From contig NZ_GG697169.2 in assembly GCF_000161835.1 (NCBI RefSeq), forward strand, positions 1,358,418 to 1,422,417: DNA of 64,000 bases. Reading direction: 5' to 3'. Positions 17,808-26,575 of the stretch are shown here, in pieces. Each line of letters starts with the position of its first letter. Positions within the stretch are counted from its first letter, which is position 1. The stretch is from Thalassobium sp. R2A62 (GTDB lineage Bacteria > Pseudomonadota > Alphaproteobacteria > Rhodobacterales > Rhodobacteraceae). The notes under the pieces are model-generated. The model was not told the origin of the DNA. It did no database searches and worked only from the letters and a program-made list of their open reading frames with translations. Both the position numbers and the translations under genes were made by a program.

Positions 17808-19001
17808 ATGTCTGATACAGTCCGCCAAAAGGCCGAAGCGACCCTCGCCGAAGTTGAGCGCGTCTCTGCTGTGGTTCTTCCCGAACCTTCGACCGAGATT
17901 GTCCCGCTTGCTGATGCGCCCAAACCCGTCAGCGCCGCTATTAAAACGCGCATGAAAGAAATCGACATGGGCGATACACAGTCGATCGTGTCCTTTGGAT
18001 CGGGCGCTCAGGCCGAATTGCAAGAAATCTCGCAATCCATGCTTCAGGGCGTGCGCAACAAAGACGCCGGCCCCGCTGGCGACAGCCTGCGCAACATCGT
18101 CACAACCATCCGTGGCTTTTCGGTCTCCGAACTCGACGTGCGCCGGAAACGGACATGGTGGGAACGCCTCTTGGGCCGTACTGCACCTATGGCGAAATTC
18201 GTGGCCCGTTTCGAAAACGTACAGGGTCAGATCGACAAAATCACCGATGACCTGCTGCACCACGAGCACACGCTGTTGAAAGACATCGAAAGCCTCGACG
18301 TGCTCTATGAAAAGACGCTGAATTTCTACGACGAACTGGCGCTCTATATTGCCGCGGGCGAGGAAAAGCTAACTGAACTCGACAGCAAGACCATCCCAGC
18401 CAAAGAAAAGGCTGTTGAGAAGGCCAAAGAAGACAAGGCTGTCATGGTCGCGCAAGAGCTGCGCGATCTGCGTGCTGCGCGTGATGACCTAGAGCGCCGC
18501 GTGCATGATTTGAAACTGACCCGTCAGGTAACAATGCAATCGCTGCCGTCGATCCGTCTGGTTCAGGAAAACGACAAATCATTGGTCACAAAAATCAACT
18601 CGACACTCGTGAACACAGTGCCGCTTTGGGAAACTCAGCTGGCTCAGGCTGTCACAATCCAGCGTTCGGCCGAAGCTGCCGCTGCAGTTCGTGATGCCAA
18701 CGATCTGACCAACGAGCTGTTGATTGCAAACGCCAAGAACCTGCGCGGGACCAACAAAGTGATCCGCGAAGAAATGGAACGTGGTGTCTTTGATATTAAC
18801 GCTGTGAAGCAGGCGAACGCCGATCTCATCGCGACCATCAACGAAAGCCTCGCTATTGCAGACGAAGGCAAGGCCAAGCGCGCCGAAGCCGAAGCAGAGA
18901 TGCAGAAAATGGAACGCGAGTTGAAAGACACGCTCGCCAGCGCCAAGGCTCGCGGTGACAGCACAGGTTACAACACAGGCACGGCCACGGGCGACGTGTA
19001 A
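17808..19001 (+). CDS. Toxic anion resistance protein (TelA family)
   Basis: A 397-residue, highly charged alpha-helical protein with no membrane segment. The family core is recognisable: SIVSFGSGAQAELQEISQSM (in part) near residue 63, the LLGRTAPMAKFVARFENVQGQID stretch, and the C-terminal NAKNLRGTNKVIREEMERGV region. TelA proteins are cytoplasmic and are associated with tellurite and cell-envelope-drug tolerance. The mechanism is unknown. Its neighbours XpaC, SPFH and the zinc-ribbon protein recur with it in other bacteria, which suggests one complex at the membrane. Confidence 0.92.
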   Translation: MSDTVRQKAEATLAEVERVSAVVLPEPSTEIVPLADAPKPVSAAIKTRMKEIDMGDTQSIVSFGSGAQAELQEISQSMLQGVRNKDAGPAGDSLRNIVTTIRGFSVSELDVRRKRTWWERLLGRTAPMAKFVARFENVQGQIDKITDDLLHHEHTLLKDIESLDVLYEKTLNFYDELALYIAAGEEKLTELDSKTIPAKEKAVEKAKEDKAVMVAQELRDLRAARDDLERRVHDLKLTRQVTMQSLPSIRLVQENDKSLVTKINSTLVNTVPLWETQLAQAVTIQRSAEAAAAVRDANDLTNELLIANAKNLRGTNKVIREEMERGVFDINAVKQANADLIATINESLAIADEGKAKRAEAEAEMQKMERELKDTLASAKARGDSTGYNTGTATGDV

Positions 19002-19005
19002 CCCT

Positions 19006-19977
19006 ATGAAACCATTAGGTTCATGGGCAATATTCGGGATGATCGCAGCGTTGGCTGCGTGTGATCCTGTGTCGCCCGTGGACACCTCTTCGACACCTCA
19101 GGCGCGGCCAGCCTCGCCGACCACCACCCCAACTCCTGCAGTGCGACCCGGCCCGGTGGCCCCCTCGGCCCGGTCCCAAGAATTGGCGACCTACTACCAG
19201 CGCCTGCAAAACGATCTCTTGGTCCAAGGGTTGCTGCGCACTGATGGCGGCGGCCCTGACACACCGTATAACAGCCGCCAGCTAACCGAAAACTTCGTGC
19301 GAATTGCGCTCTTTGATGAATACGTCACGGCCGGCAACACCCTGCGCGCTGAAGCCACCGAAAGCCGACTGCGCCGTTGGGATCAAACCGTGCGGATGTC
19401 GATCGAATTTGGCGCCTCTGTTCCCCGCGCCCAACGGGCCGTCGATACGGCCTTTGTGCGCGACTACTCCAAGCGTCTTTCGCGGATCACTGGCCTTGCT
19501 ATTCAACCATCAGACGCCGAACGCGCCAATTTTCATGTGCTCGTGCTGAGCGAAGACGACCGTCGCGGCTATCGCAGCCGCCTGTCCCAGATTGCACCAC
19601 GACTATCGCAATCCTCGGTCAACGCCTTTCTCAATATGCGCCGCAACACGCTGTGCCTTTTGCTGGCCAACACGACGGTCGACGAAACCCCGACTTACAC
19701 AAATGCCGTCGCGGTCATCCGTGCCGAAGAGCCTGACCTGATGCGTCAGGGCTGTTTCCACGAGGAAATCGCCCAGGGCCTTGGGCTTGCCAACGATAGC
19801 CCAGCTGCGCGCCCGTCGATCTTTAACGATGACGAGGAATTCGGCCTGCTAACCACCCACGACGAGATGCTGCTGCGGATCCTCTATGATCCGCGCATGC
19901 GCCCAGGGATGACCGTCCCTCAGGCACTTCCCGTCGCCCGCCAAATCGCCACCGACTTGCTCGGTGGCCCCGCATAA
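19006..19977 (+). CDS. DUF2927 lipoprotein
   Basis: A 323-residue exported lipoprotein: signal peptide with lipobox LAAC (Cys19), a Pro/Thr-rich linker, then a globular domain. The domain carries the DUF2927 hallmark region CFHEEIAQGLGL...SIFNDDEEF...LYDPRMRPGM. HEEIAQ resembles a degenerate zincin motif (HExx with Gln in place of the second His), so metal binding is possible but unproven. The ATG at 19006 follows the telA stop by four bases. Its export places one member of this island in the periplasm. Confidence 0.85.
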   Translation: MKPLGSWAIFGMIAALAACDPVSPVDTSSTPQARPASPTTTPTPAVRPGPVAPSARSQELATYYQRLQNDLLVQGLLRTDGGGPDTPYNSRQLTENFVRIALFDEYVTAGNTLRAEATESRLRRWDQTVRMSIEFGASVPRAQRAVDTAFVRDYSKRLSRITGLAIQPSDAERANFHVLVLSEDDRRGYRSRLSQIAPRLSQSSVNAFLNMRRNTLCLLLANTTVDETPTYTNAVAVIRAEEPDLMRQGCFHEEIAQGLGLANDSPAARPSIFNDDEEFGLLTTHDEMLLRILYDPRMRPGMTVPQALPVARQIATDLLGGPA

Positions 19978-19996
19978 ACACCAAAGGAGGATCCCC

Positions 19997-21097
19997 ATGG
20001 GCATTCTTGATTTTCTCACCGGCGAATTTATCGACGTCATTCACTGGACCGATGACACCCGCGACACAATGGTCTGGCGGTTCGAGCGTGAAGGCCACGA
20101 AATCAAATACGGGGCCAAACTGACTGTTCGAACGGGCCAAGCTGCTGTGTTTGTCCACGAAGGCCAGCTGGCCGATGTGTTCACACCGGGTCTCTATATG
20201 CTCGAGACCAATAACCTACCGATCATGACCACCCTGAAATACTGGGATCACGGTTTCAAAAGCCCGTTCAAATCAGAAATCTACTACGTCAACACGACGC
20301 GGTTCTCTGATCTGAAATGGGGCACCAAGAACCCAATCATGATCCGCGACCCTGAATTTGGCCCAACGCGTTTACGCGCCTACGGCACATATACGGTCAA
20401 GGTCACAGATCCTGCCAAGTTCCTCACAGAAATCGTTGGCACCGACGGCGAATTCACGATGGATGAAATCAGCTACCAGCTGCGCAACATCATTGTGCAG
20501 GAATTCAGCCGCGTCATTGCCCAATCCGGCATTCCTGTACTGGATATGGCGGCCAACACTGCCGATTTGGGCAAATTGGTTGCGACCGCTATCGCACCCA
20601 CGCTCGAGGAATACGGCATCTCGGTGCCAGAGCTTTATATCGAAAACATCAGCCTGCCCCCAGCGGTAGAAGAGGCGCTCGATACACGCACATCGCGTGG
20701 CATCACCGGCGATCTGTCGGCCCACATGCAATACGCAACGGCCGAAGCCATGCGCGCTGGCGGCGATGCTGGTGGCGCGATGGGTGCGGGTCTTGGGGTT
20801 GGTATGGGCATGGCTATGGCCACCCAAATGGCACAACAAACGGGTCCTTGGGGCGCGCGCCCTGCGGCGGCGGCTCCACCCCCGCCACCTGTTGAACACG
20901 TCTGGCACATTGCCGACGAGGGCAAGACCAAGGGCCCTTATTCCAAGGCCAAGCTTGGCCGGATGGCCGCAGACGGCGATCTAAACCGCGACACTTACGT
21001 TTGGACACAGGGCCAAGACGGCTGGCAACGGGCAGAGGATGTGCGCGAACTGGCGCAGCTCTTTACTGTGATGCCGCCACCCCCACCCGGCGCTTAA
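19997..21097 (+). CDS. SPFH-domain protein with C-terminal GYF_2 domain
   Basis: A 366-residue protein with no transmembrane segment. An SPFH-like domain spans about residues 1-245 (GILDFLTGEFIDVIHW start, VRTGQAAVFVHEGQ, and the long EISYQLRNIIVQEFSRVIA helix). A Gly/Met/Ala-rich linker follows (GAGLGVGMGMAMATQMA), then a GYF_2 domain (VWHIADEGKTKGPYSKAKLG...VWTQGQDGWQ). The YdjI/'virion core' SPFH subgroup has this architecture. GYF_2 domains bind proline-rich peptides, and the protein itself ends in PPPPPGA. The ATG at 19997 has an AAGGAGG ribosome site. Confidence 0.9.
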   Translation: MGILDFLTGEFIDVIHWTDDTRDTMVWRFEREGHEIKYGAKLTVRTGQAAVFVHEGQLADVFTPGLYMLETNNLPIMTTLKYWDHGFKSPFKSEIYYVNTTRFSDLKWGTKNPIMIRDPEFGPTRLRAYGTYTVKVTDPAKFLTEIVGTDGEFTMDEISYQLRNIIVQEFSRVIAQSGIPVLDMAANTADLGKLVATAIAPTLEEYGISVPELYIENISLPPAVEEALDTRTSRGITGDLSAHMQYATAEAMRAGGDAGGAMGAGLGVGMGMAMATQMAQQTGPWGARPAAAAPPPPPVEHVWHIADEGKTKGPYSKAKLGRMAADGDLNRDTYVWTQGQDGWQRAEDVRELAQLFTVMPPPPPGA

Positions 21098-21101
21098 ACC
21101 C

Positions 21102-21272
21102 TTGCTACGGCTGGTCAAAATTCCGGCTTCGACCCCGTGCGTGAAACTATTCGCGCGCGAGCCACACGTCTTGGGTTCGCGCCGCAGCCTGTTTCACCTC
21201 GGGCCGCAAAACGCGCTCTATGACAATGCCTTGCGGATGATGACGCCAAAACTCATGCACCAATATCTATGA
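21102..21272 (+). CDS. Possible 56-codon ORF overlapping the zinc-ribbon gene start
   Basis: A stop-free frame begins at a TTG just after the SPFH gene and ends in a TGA that overlaps the next ATG as ATGA. Its product is basic (VKLFAREPHVLGSRRSLFHL within it) and resembles nothing I know. No ribosome site is visible before the TTG. A frame this length can arise by chance, so this is a weak call recorded because it fills the 171-base gap exactly. Confidence 0.2.
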   Translation: MLRLVKIPASTPCVKLFAREPHVLGSRRSLFHLGPQNALYDNALRMMTPKLMHQYL

Positions 21273-22366
21273 CAGAAACGACCCAAATCGAGGAACACCG
21301 CTTCCCCTGTGACACATGTGGCTCGGACCTGCGCTTTGATCCGGCAGCCGAACAGTTGACCTGTGACCATTGCGGTAACGCTCAGCAGATCGAAGGCATG
21401 GGCCACACAACAGGTGCGATCCGCGAGCTTGATTTTCAAACGGCCCTGCGCAACGCGCTGCCCAATGCCGAAATCGAAGAGACGCGCGTCGCGGGCTGCC
21501 CAAACTGTGGCGCACAGGTGGAATTCGACACTGATGTCCACGCGGCCGAATGCCCGTTCTGCGCAACTCCTGTGATCACCGACACCGGAACCCACCGTCA
21601 TATCAAACCCAAGGCGCTCTTGCCCTTTGGCCTAGATGAGCCCACCGCACGCGGCGCGGTGACCGATTGGCTCGGATCGCTCTGGTTCGCGCCTAACGGG
21701 CTCAAGGAATATGCCCGCAAAGGTCGGTCAATGTCGGGCATCTATGTGCCCTACTGGACCTTTGATGCCGATACTGACAGCAAATACACAGGCGAACGCG
21801 GCACCGATTACTACGTCACGCGAACCGTGACCCGAAACGGCGACCGCCAACAGGTCCGGCAACGCAAAACACGCTGGAACAACGTACGCGGCCGCGTGTC
21901 GCGGTTCTTCGATGATGTTCTGGTGCTTGCCGCTAATTCGTTGCCCAAGAAATACACCGATGGTTTGGAACCTTGGGATCTCAGCCAGCTTGAACCTTAC
22001 CGCCCCGAATACCTCGCTGGGTTTCGGGCCGAAGGCTACCAGATCGAGCTTGAAGACGGTTTCCACGAAGCCCGCGCCTATATGGACCGCGTCATCGAAC
22101 GGGATGTGAAATTTGACATCGGCGGCGACCGTCAGCGGGTGCACAACATCAACACCCAGATCAACGACGTCACGTTTAAGCACGTCCTTCTGCCGGTTTG
22201 GATGGCTGCCTATAAATATCGCGGTCGTACGTTCCGCTTTGTTGTGAACGGGCGGACTGGTCGGGTTCAGGGTGAACGCCCATACTCAACCATCAAAATT
22301 GTTATCGCCATCATTATTGGCTTGATCCTTGCGGGGGTCATTGGCTTTATCCTCGCAAATGCGTAA
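21269..22366 (+). CDS. Zinc-ribbon protein with C-terminal membrane anchor
   Basis: A 365-residue protein. Two CxxC-x(n)-CxxC zinc ribbons lie at the N-terminus: CDTCGSDL...CDHCG (residues about 14-36) and CPNCGAQV...CPFC (about 74-97). A long soluble region contains GIYVPYWTFDADT and a His-rich LPVWMAAYKYRGRTF segment. One transmembrane helix closes the protein (IVIAIIIGLILAGVIGFIL). Databases often mislabel such proteins as helicase/primosomal N' because of the zinc ribbon; no helicase motif is present. Position after TelA and SPFH genes marks it as part of that membrane-stress set. Confidence 0.85.
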   Translation: MTETTQIEEHRFPCDTCGSDLRFDPAAEQLTCDHCGNAQQIEGMGHTTGAIRELDFQTALRNALPNAEIEETRVAGCPNCGAQVEFDTDVHAAECPFCATPVITDTGTHRHIKPKALLPFGLDEPTARGAVTDWLGSLWFAPNGLKEYARKGRSMSGIYVPYWTFDADTDSKYTGERGTDYYVTRTVTRNGDRQQVRQRKTRWNNVRGRVSRFFDDVLVLAANSLPKKYTDGLEPWDLSQLEPYRPEYLAGFRAEGYQIELEDGFHEARAYMDRVIERDVKFDIGGDRQRVHNINTQINDVTFKHVLLPVWMAAYKYRGRTFRFVVNGRTGRVQGERPYSTIKIVIAIIIGLILAGVIGFILANA

Positions 22367-22381
22367 TAAACGGACCCTGAT

Positions 22382-23296
22382 ATGATCCTCTGCTGTGGCG
22401 AAGCCCTGATCGACATGTTGCCCCGCACCACCCAAGACGGTGAAGCGGCCTTTGCCCCTTATGCCGGCGGCGCTGTCTTTAACACCTCAGTGGCTCTGGG
22501 CCGCTTGGGCGCAGACGTCGGTCTCTTCTCTGGCATTTCAACCGATATGCTGGGCGAAGTTCTGATCGACAGCCTGACAGCCGCCAACGTGGACACATCG
22601 GCCCTAAACCACAGTGATCGGCCCACCACCGTTGCCTTTGTCAAACTTGTCGATGGTCATGCGACCTATGCGTTCTACGACGAAAACACAGCCGGCCGGA
22701 TGCTGACACCCGCGGACTTGCCCCAGACGGACGCTGATGCGCTGTTTTTCGGTGGTATTTCTCTGGTGGTTGAACCCTGTGCCATCGCCTACGAGGCGTT
22801 GCTTGACGCAAAATCGAACGACAGCGTCACAATGATCGATCCCAACATCCGTCCTTCGTTTATCACGGACGAGGCGACCTACCGTGCCCGTTTGGACCGC
22901 ATGCTGGCCAAATCTGACATCATCAAGCTGTCGGACGAAGACCTGTTCTGGCTTTCGGGCGACGGCGACATTCCGACCTTGGCCCACGGGTTGCTGGACA
23001 ATGACGCCAAGCTCGTTTGCATCACCCAAGGGGCCGAGGGTGTGACGGGCTACACCGCCCATCACACGGTCCAAGTCGCCGCTCAGCGCGTCGAGGTTGT
23101 TGATACTGTCGGTGCCGGAGACACGTTTAACGCGGGCGTTCTGCATTCTTTGGCAACCAACAACGCATTGACCAAATCGGCCATCACCAACCTATCCGAA
23201 GCTGACATTGCCGCAGCACTTGAAATGGGCGCGCGCACCGCCGCGATCACGGTATCCCGTGCAGGTGCAAATCCACCTTGGGCCCACGAGCTCTAG
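22382..23296 (+). CDS. PfkB-family sugar kinase (fructokinase-like)
   Basis: This 304-residue ribokinase-fold kinase has both PfkB signatures: the N-terminal GG region (AFAPYAGGAVFNTSVALGRLG) and the C-terminal DTVGAGDTFNAGVL containing the anion hole and catalytic Asp. A fructokinase is the closest general match (MILCCGEALIDMLPR start). The sugar substrate cannot be fixed from sequence. It starts 15 bases after the zinc-ribbon gene. The following 188 bases to dtd hold nothing I can identify. Confidence 0.9.
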   Translation: MILCCGEALIDMLPRTTQDGEAAFAPYAGGAVFNTSVALGRLGADVGLFSGISTDMLGEVLIDSLTAANVDTSALNHSDRPTTVAFVKLVDGHATYAFYDENTAGRMLTPADLPQTDADALFFGGISLVVEPCAIAYEALLDAKSNDSVTMIDPNIRPSFITDEATYRARLDRMLAKSDIIKLSDEDLFWLSGDGDIPTLAHGLLDNDAKLVCITQGAEGVTGYTAHHTVQVAAQRVEVVDTVGAGDTFNAGVLHSLATNNALTKSAITNLSEADIAAALEMGARTAAITVSRAGANPPWAHEL

Positions 23297-23484
23297 GGCC
23301 AGAACCAGCCACATTGCACACCAGATGTTATCCGGTTTGATCGTCGTGCCACCTAGGCCTGCGCGCACTTAAACAACGCGCCCCCAGCCAACTTGGCATG
23401 TGATTTCTTGCGCTCTGGACGGCACTCACGATATCCCTATCGGACATCAACCGACCACGCCCCAAACCCAGAGGACCCACAGCC

Positions 23485-23928
23485 ATGCGCGCCCTTCTCC
23501 AACGTGTCACGAACGCCTCGGTTACTGTCAACGGCAAGATCCTATCGCAAATCGACGCGGGTCTCTTGGTGTTGGTCTGCGCCATGGACGGTGACGACGA
23601 TGCAACCGCACAAAAACTGGCCAACAAGGTCAGCAAGCTGCGACTGTTTGCGGACGATGCTGGTAAAACCAATCGTTCGATCCTTGACACAGGCGGACAG
23701 GCATTGGTCGTCAGCCAGTTCACCTTGGCCGCAGACACATCGCGCGGCAATCGTCCCGGATTTTCACGCGCCGCACCGCCCGACATCGGGCGCACGCTAT
23801 ACGAGGCCTTCGCAGATAATCTCTCAGATCTCGGGATCCCGACCCAAAGGGGTCAGTTCGGGGCCGATATGGCCGTCGCTTTGATCAACGACGGCCCAAT
23901 GACGCTTTGGCTAGGTACAGACGATTAG
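23485..23928 (+). CDS. dtd: D-aminoacyl-tRNA deacylase
   Basis: A 147-residue Dtd with both active-site motifs: SQFTLAAD and the Gly-cisPro loop in NDGPMT. It hydrolyses D-amino acids (and glycine mischarged on tRNAAla) from tRNA, acting in the cytoplasm. The N-terminus [15 protein letters not shown] is canonical. Its stop codon overlaps the stop of the decayed CAP gene on the opposite strand. Confidence 0.97.
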   Translation: MRALLQRVTNASVTVNGKILSQIDAGLLVLVCAMDGDDDATAQKLANKVSKLRLFADDAGKTNRSILDTGGQALVVSQFTLAADTSRGNRPGFSRAAPPDIGRTLYEAFADNLSDLGIPTQRGQFGADMAVALINDGPMTLWLGTDD

Positions 23929-24391
23929 CAGCGCCCACCCATTACAGCGACCCAATAAGGCGTGTCGCCGCGGTAGGCCACACCGATACCAATGCGCTGA
24001 ACCTTGCGGTCCATAATATTGCGGTTGTGACCCGCGCTATTCATCCAGCCGTTCATCAAACTGCCAAGGCTCATCTTGCCCTATGCGATGTTCTCGCTGG
24101 TCAGGCGACACCGGCCACCTTGCGATCTGATCCGGTCTGTATGGGTCGAGTTGCCACTGCCTATGTGGCTAAAATTGCCAGTGCGCGCCATATCACAGGC
24201 ATGCAACTGAGCGGCCGCATTCAACGCATCTAGTTCGGCCAATTCACCACGTCCACCGCTCGCGCGATTGGCATTGTGTGCCGCGACCAAAGACCCGGGA
24301 TTTCGGCCAAGTTACCAAGCGCGGCGCAGGATTGTGCGACAGCCGCCTGAGCCCAGACGCACAAGACAAACCCAAAACAAATTCGAAACAT
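23925..24391 (-). pseudogene. CAP/SCP-domain secreted protein, frameshifted and with internal stop
   Basis: The ATG at 24391 has a GGAGAG ribosome site and a signal peptide (MFRICFGFVLCVWAQAAVAQ). After about 36 codons the frame breaks between 24291 and 24310. The CAP domain continues in another frame (LVAAHNANRASGGRGELAEL, SHIGSGNSTHTDRIRS), is interrupted by TAG at 24081-24083 after ENIA, and resumes in the same frame with the conserved SAGHNRNIMDRKVQRIGIG and a final WVAVMGGRC. Full-length CAP architecture is recoverable, so this is recent decay. Confidence 0.85.
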
Positions 24392-24394
24392 TTA

Positions 24395-24624
24395 ACTCTC
24401 CTACCTGATCCAAGACACTATAGCCGCGATGCTAACACACGCCCGTCCTTGTGGGCCGTAAAAAACGCAAGCTGACTGTCTTTGATGAATAGCGGATTGG
24501 ACGGCGCAAGAAACCTCTTGAGGTCCGATTTCATCGGCGAGACATAAACACTGTCTGGGCCATACGCCACAAACGGCGCGTCAAAGAATGCATCAAAATT
24601 GTCAGAGCGAAACGTAACTGTCAT
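24395..24624 (-). pseudogene. N-terminal remnant of a GNAT-like acetyltransferase gene
   Basis: A 68-codon frame begins MTVTFRSDNFDAFFDAPFVA and continues through VYVSPMKSDLKRFLAPSNPL. This resembles the opening of a family of GNAT-like proteins that have a VPPL...NPFF...HAE...LA-x-x-DG-x-VGRI pattern. After HKDGRV the expected GRIAA continues only in another frame (IAAIV at about 24400-24415), and the rest of the gene is absent because the CAP gene begins there. The 24625-24737 stretch upstream holds nothing recognisable. Confidence 0.45.
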
Positions 24625-24737
24625 AGGTATGAACGTAACCCGTGCCAGCCCACCTGCAAAGAGCCCAACAGGTCAGGGATTCCTGACCCTATTTCAGATG
24701 GTTATCGTCGCTAGCTCATGTGTCGCTTGAAGATTAA

Positions 24738-25463
24738 CTAGTCTTGAAACAGCCGCCCGGGTCCGTCCATGGCGATCCCTGACAGTTGCGCCATATGCCA
24801 AAGCAGGACTTGGTTGCTCGACAAGATCGCTCGCCCAAGTTCGCGTTCTAGGGGCTCGATAATATCTAGCGTTTGCAGGCTGGTGCAGGACATAAAGATG
24901 GCATCACCCTCGCCCATCGAACGGGCGGCCTCCATCAAAGAACTCTTGGTGATCCGCGCGACATTTTCATCTTGGTCTTCGTCAAAACCGTCATAGCTGG
25001 TCACCGCAATTCCAGCGTCTTCGATCCGGTCCCGCAGCCCAGCCGACACCGGTTCGATATATGGCGAGATGAACGCAAGCCGGGTCACGCCCAGATGCCG
25101 ACACGCAGCAATCAAGGCCGTCAACGGATCAGTAACGGCAACAGTGTCATGCCCCTGCCGAACCAAATCAGCAATTTTCTCAGCGCCGATCACACTGGTC
25201 CCTGAGGTGCAACCATAGCCGATCACCGAATACTGCGCAGGCACTGGCAGCAACGCCGCCGAGGTTGGCAAATCTAACGCCATTTGCCCAAGCGTGTCGT
25301 CATTCACGGTCTGCGCGACGGGGACGCGGCTGACATGGAACCCCACATCAAGCGGCAGCAGGCGTCGCGCGTCATGCTCGATCGTTTCATCGCTCTGAAG
25401 CACGATCATGCCCAACGTTTTTGAACCACCCGCAGGGCCACCAAGATCATAACTAAGGGTCAT
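24738..25463 (-). CDS. Asp/Glu racemase-superfamily protein (EutA / maleate isomerase-like)
   Basis: A 241-residue protein with both catalytic cysteines of the Asp/Glu racemase-maleate isomerase superfamily, in GYGCTSGTSVIG (about residue 84) and FMSCTSLQT (about residue 193). EutA of ectoine-utilisation clusters and arylmalonate decarboxylase belong here. The ATG overlaps the stop of the M24 gene as ATGA, so it is the third gene of a coupled operon. The substrate is unknown. Confidence 0.82.
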   Translation of the reverse strand: MTLSYDLGGPAGGSKTLGMIVLQSDETIEHDARRLLPLDVGFHVSRVPVAQTVNDDTLGQMALDLPTSAALLPVPAQYSVIGYGCTSGTSVIGAEKIADLVRQGHDTVAVTDPLTALIAACRHLGVTRLAFISPYIEPVSAGLRDRIEDAGIAVTSYDGFDEDQDENVARITKSSLMEAARSMGEGDAIFMSCTSLQTLDIIEPLERELGRAILSSNQVLLWHMAQLSGIAMDGPGRLFQD

Positions 25464-26575
25464 ATCACCACCATTTCAGGCGCGCTAAAGGGGCTAAGCC
25501 GTTCCGGCACCCCGTCGCGCACGACAATGTTCTCTTCGTGAACCAACATCTTGCCGTTGGGCAAGGTCAGGCTAGGCTCCAGTGTTAGAATCATACCTTC
25601 TGTAAGAACCGTTTTATCTGCGGGGATCAGCGACAAACCTTCGGTCAGCTGCAACCCCAGCGCGTGACCCAATCGGCCACCTCCACCAGCGCCCACTAAT
25701 TCGGCCATTGCGTCGAACACATCACAGGCACGCGCACCAGGGCGCACCACAGTCATGGCAATATCAACAGCTTGGACCAATTTGGCAAATCCGTCTTGGG
25801 TCGCGGCATCCGGTGTACCGATCGAGAAATTACGATCGTAGTCGCAGAAATACCCGTCAACGATACAGCCCGTGTCCATCATCAAAACATCGCGCGCCAT
25901 GATCGGCTTGGGTGTCGCAGGCGAGATAATATCGACGTACCCATCAGTGTCCGAAGCGCCAACCAAGAACGGCACCCAATCGGCACCTTCGTCGAGACAC
26001 AGCTTTTGAAAGTCGCGAAACACGCGGTCGAGCGGCACGCCCTCGCCTGCAATTTCGCCAACCCGTGCAAACGCGCGTCCAGCGACATGACAGGCGCGCC
26101 GGATGACATCGATCTCTGGTTCAGATTTTACCGCGCGTAGTCCAGCAACGATGCCACCATCAGGTACGATCTCCGCCTCGGTCAGCACGCGTCGCAAGTC
26201 ATCAAGAGGCATTCGCACCGTGCTTTCCAAGGCGCTCGGCGTACCGATTTTGCCACGGCCTTGCATCGCATCAAGCAACAGGCTCACCCCGTCATCTTCG
26301 TAGTCGGGTGCGCCCCACGTCCGTATGTCTTCGACCCATGTTCGCCCCATCAGCTCTGCCCCAATGCTGGGGATGATGGCGATGGGTGCGCCGTCCGCAG
26401 GGATTAGCACATGCCAAGGGCGCGTCGGGCTCTCCCAAAATCGGGTGAGGTAGCCAGTGAAATAACGGATATCCGCGTCGGTCGTAATCCAGATCGCCCC
26501 TAGTCCAGCGACGTGCATCTGGCGTTGTGCCTGTGCGACACGTGCGGCGTATTCTACATCAGCAAAAACCGGCAT
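25460..26575 (-). CDS. M24-family metallohydrolase (Xaa-Pro peptidase / DoeA-like)
   Basis: 371 residues with creatinase N- and C-terminal domains. All five dinuclear-metal ligands are present: Asp in MDTGCIVDG and CDYDRNF, His in GHALGLQLTEG, and Glu in LEPSLTL and HEENIV. Family activities include Xaa-Pro peptidase, creatinase and ectoine hydrolase. Placement between a diaminopropionate-lyase-like enzyme and an EutA-like protein favours hydrolysis of a small cyclic or N-substituted amino acid rather than peptides (inference). It has ATGA overlaps with both neighbours. Confidence 0.9.
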   Translation of the reverse strand: MPVFADVEYAARVAQAQRQMHVAGLGAIWITTDADIRYFTGYLTRFWESPTRPWHVLIPADGAPIAIIPSIGAELMGRTWVEDIRTWGAPDYEDDGVSLLLDAMQGRGKIGTPSALESTVRMPLDDLRRVLTEAEIVPDGGIVAGLRAVKSEPEIDVIRRACHVAGRAFARVGEIAGEGVPLDRVFRDFQKLCLDEGADWVPFLVGASDTDGYVDIISPATPKPIMARDVLMMDTGCIVDGYFCDYDRNFSIGTPDAATQDGFAKLVQAVDIAMTVVRPGARACDVFDAMAELVGAGGGGRLGHALGLQLTEGLSLIPADKTVLTEGMILTLEPSLTLPNGKMLVHEENIVVRDGVPERLSPFSAPEMVVI

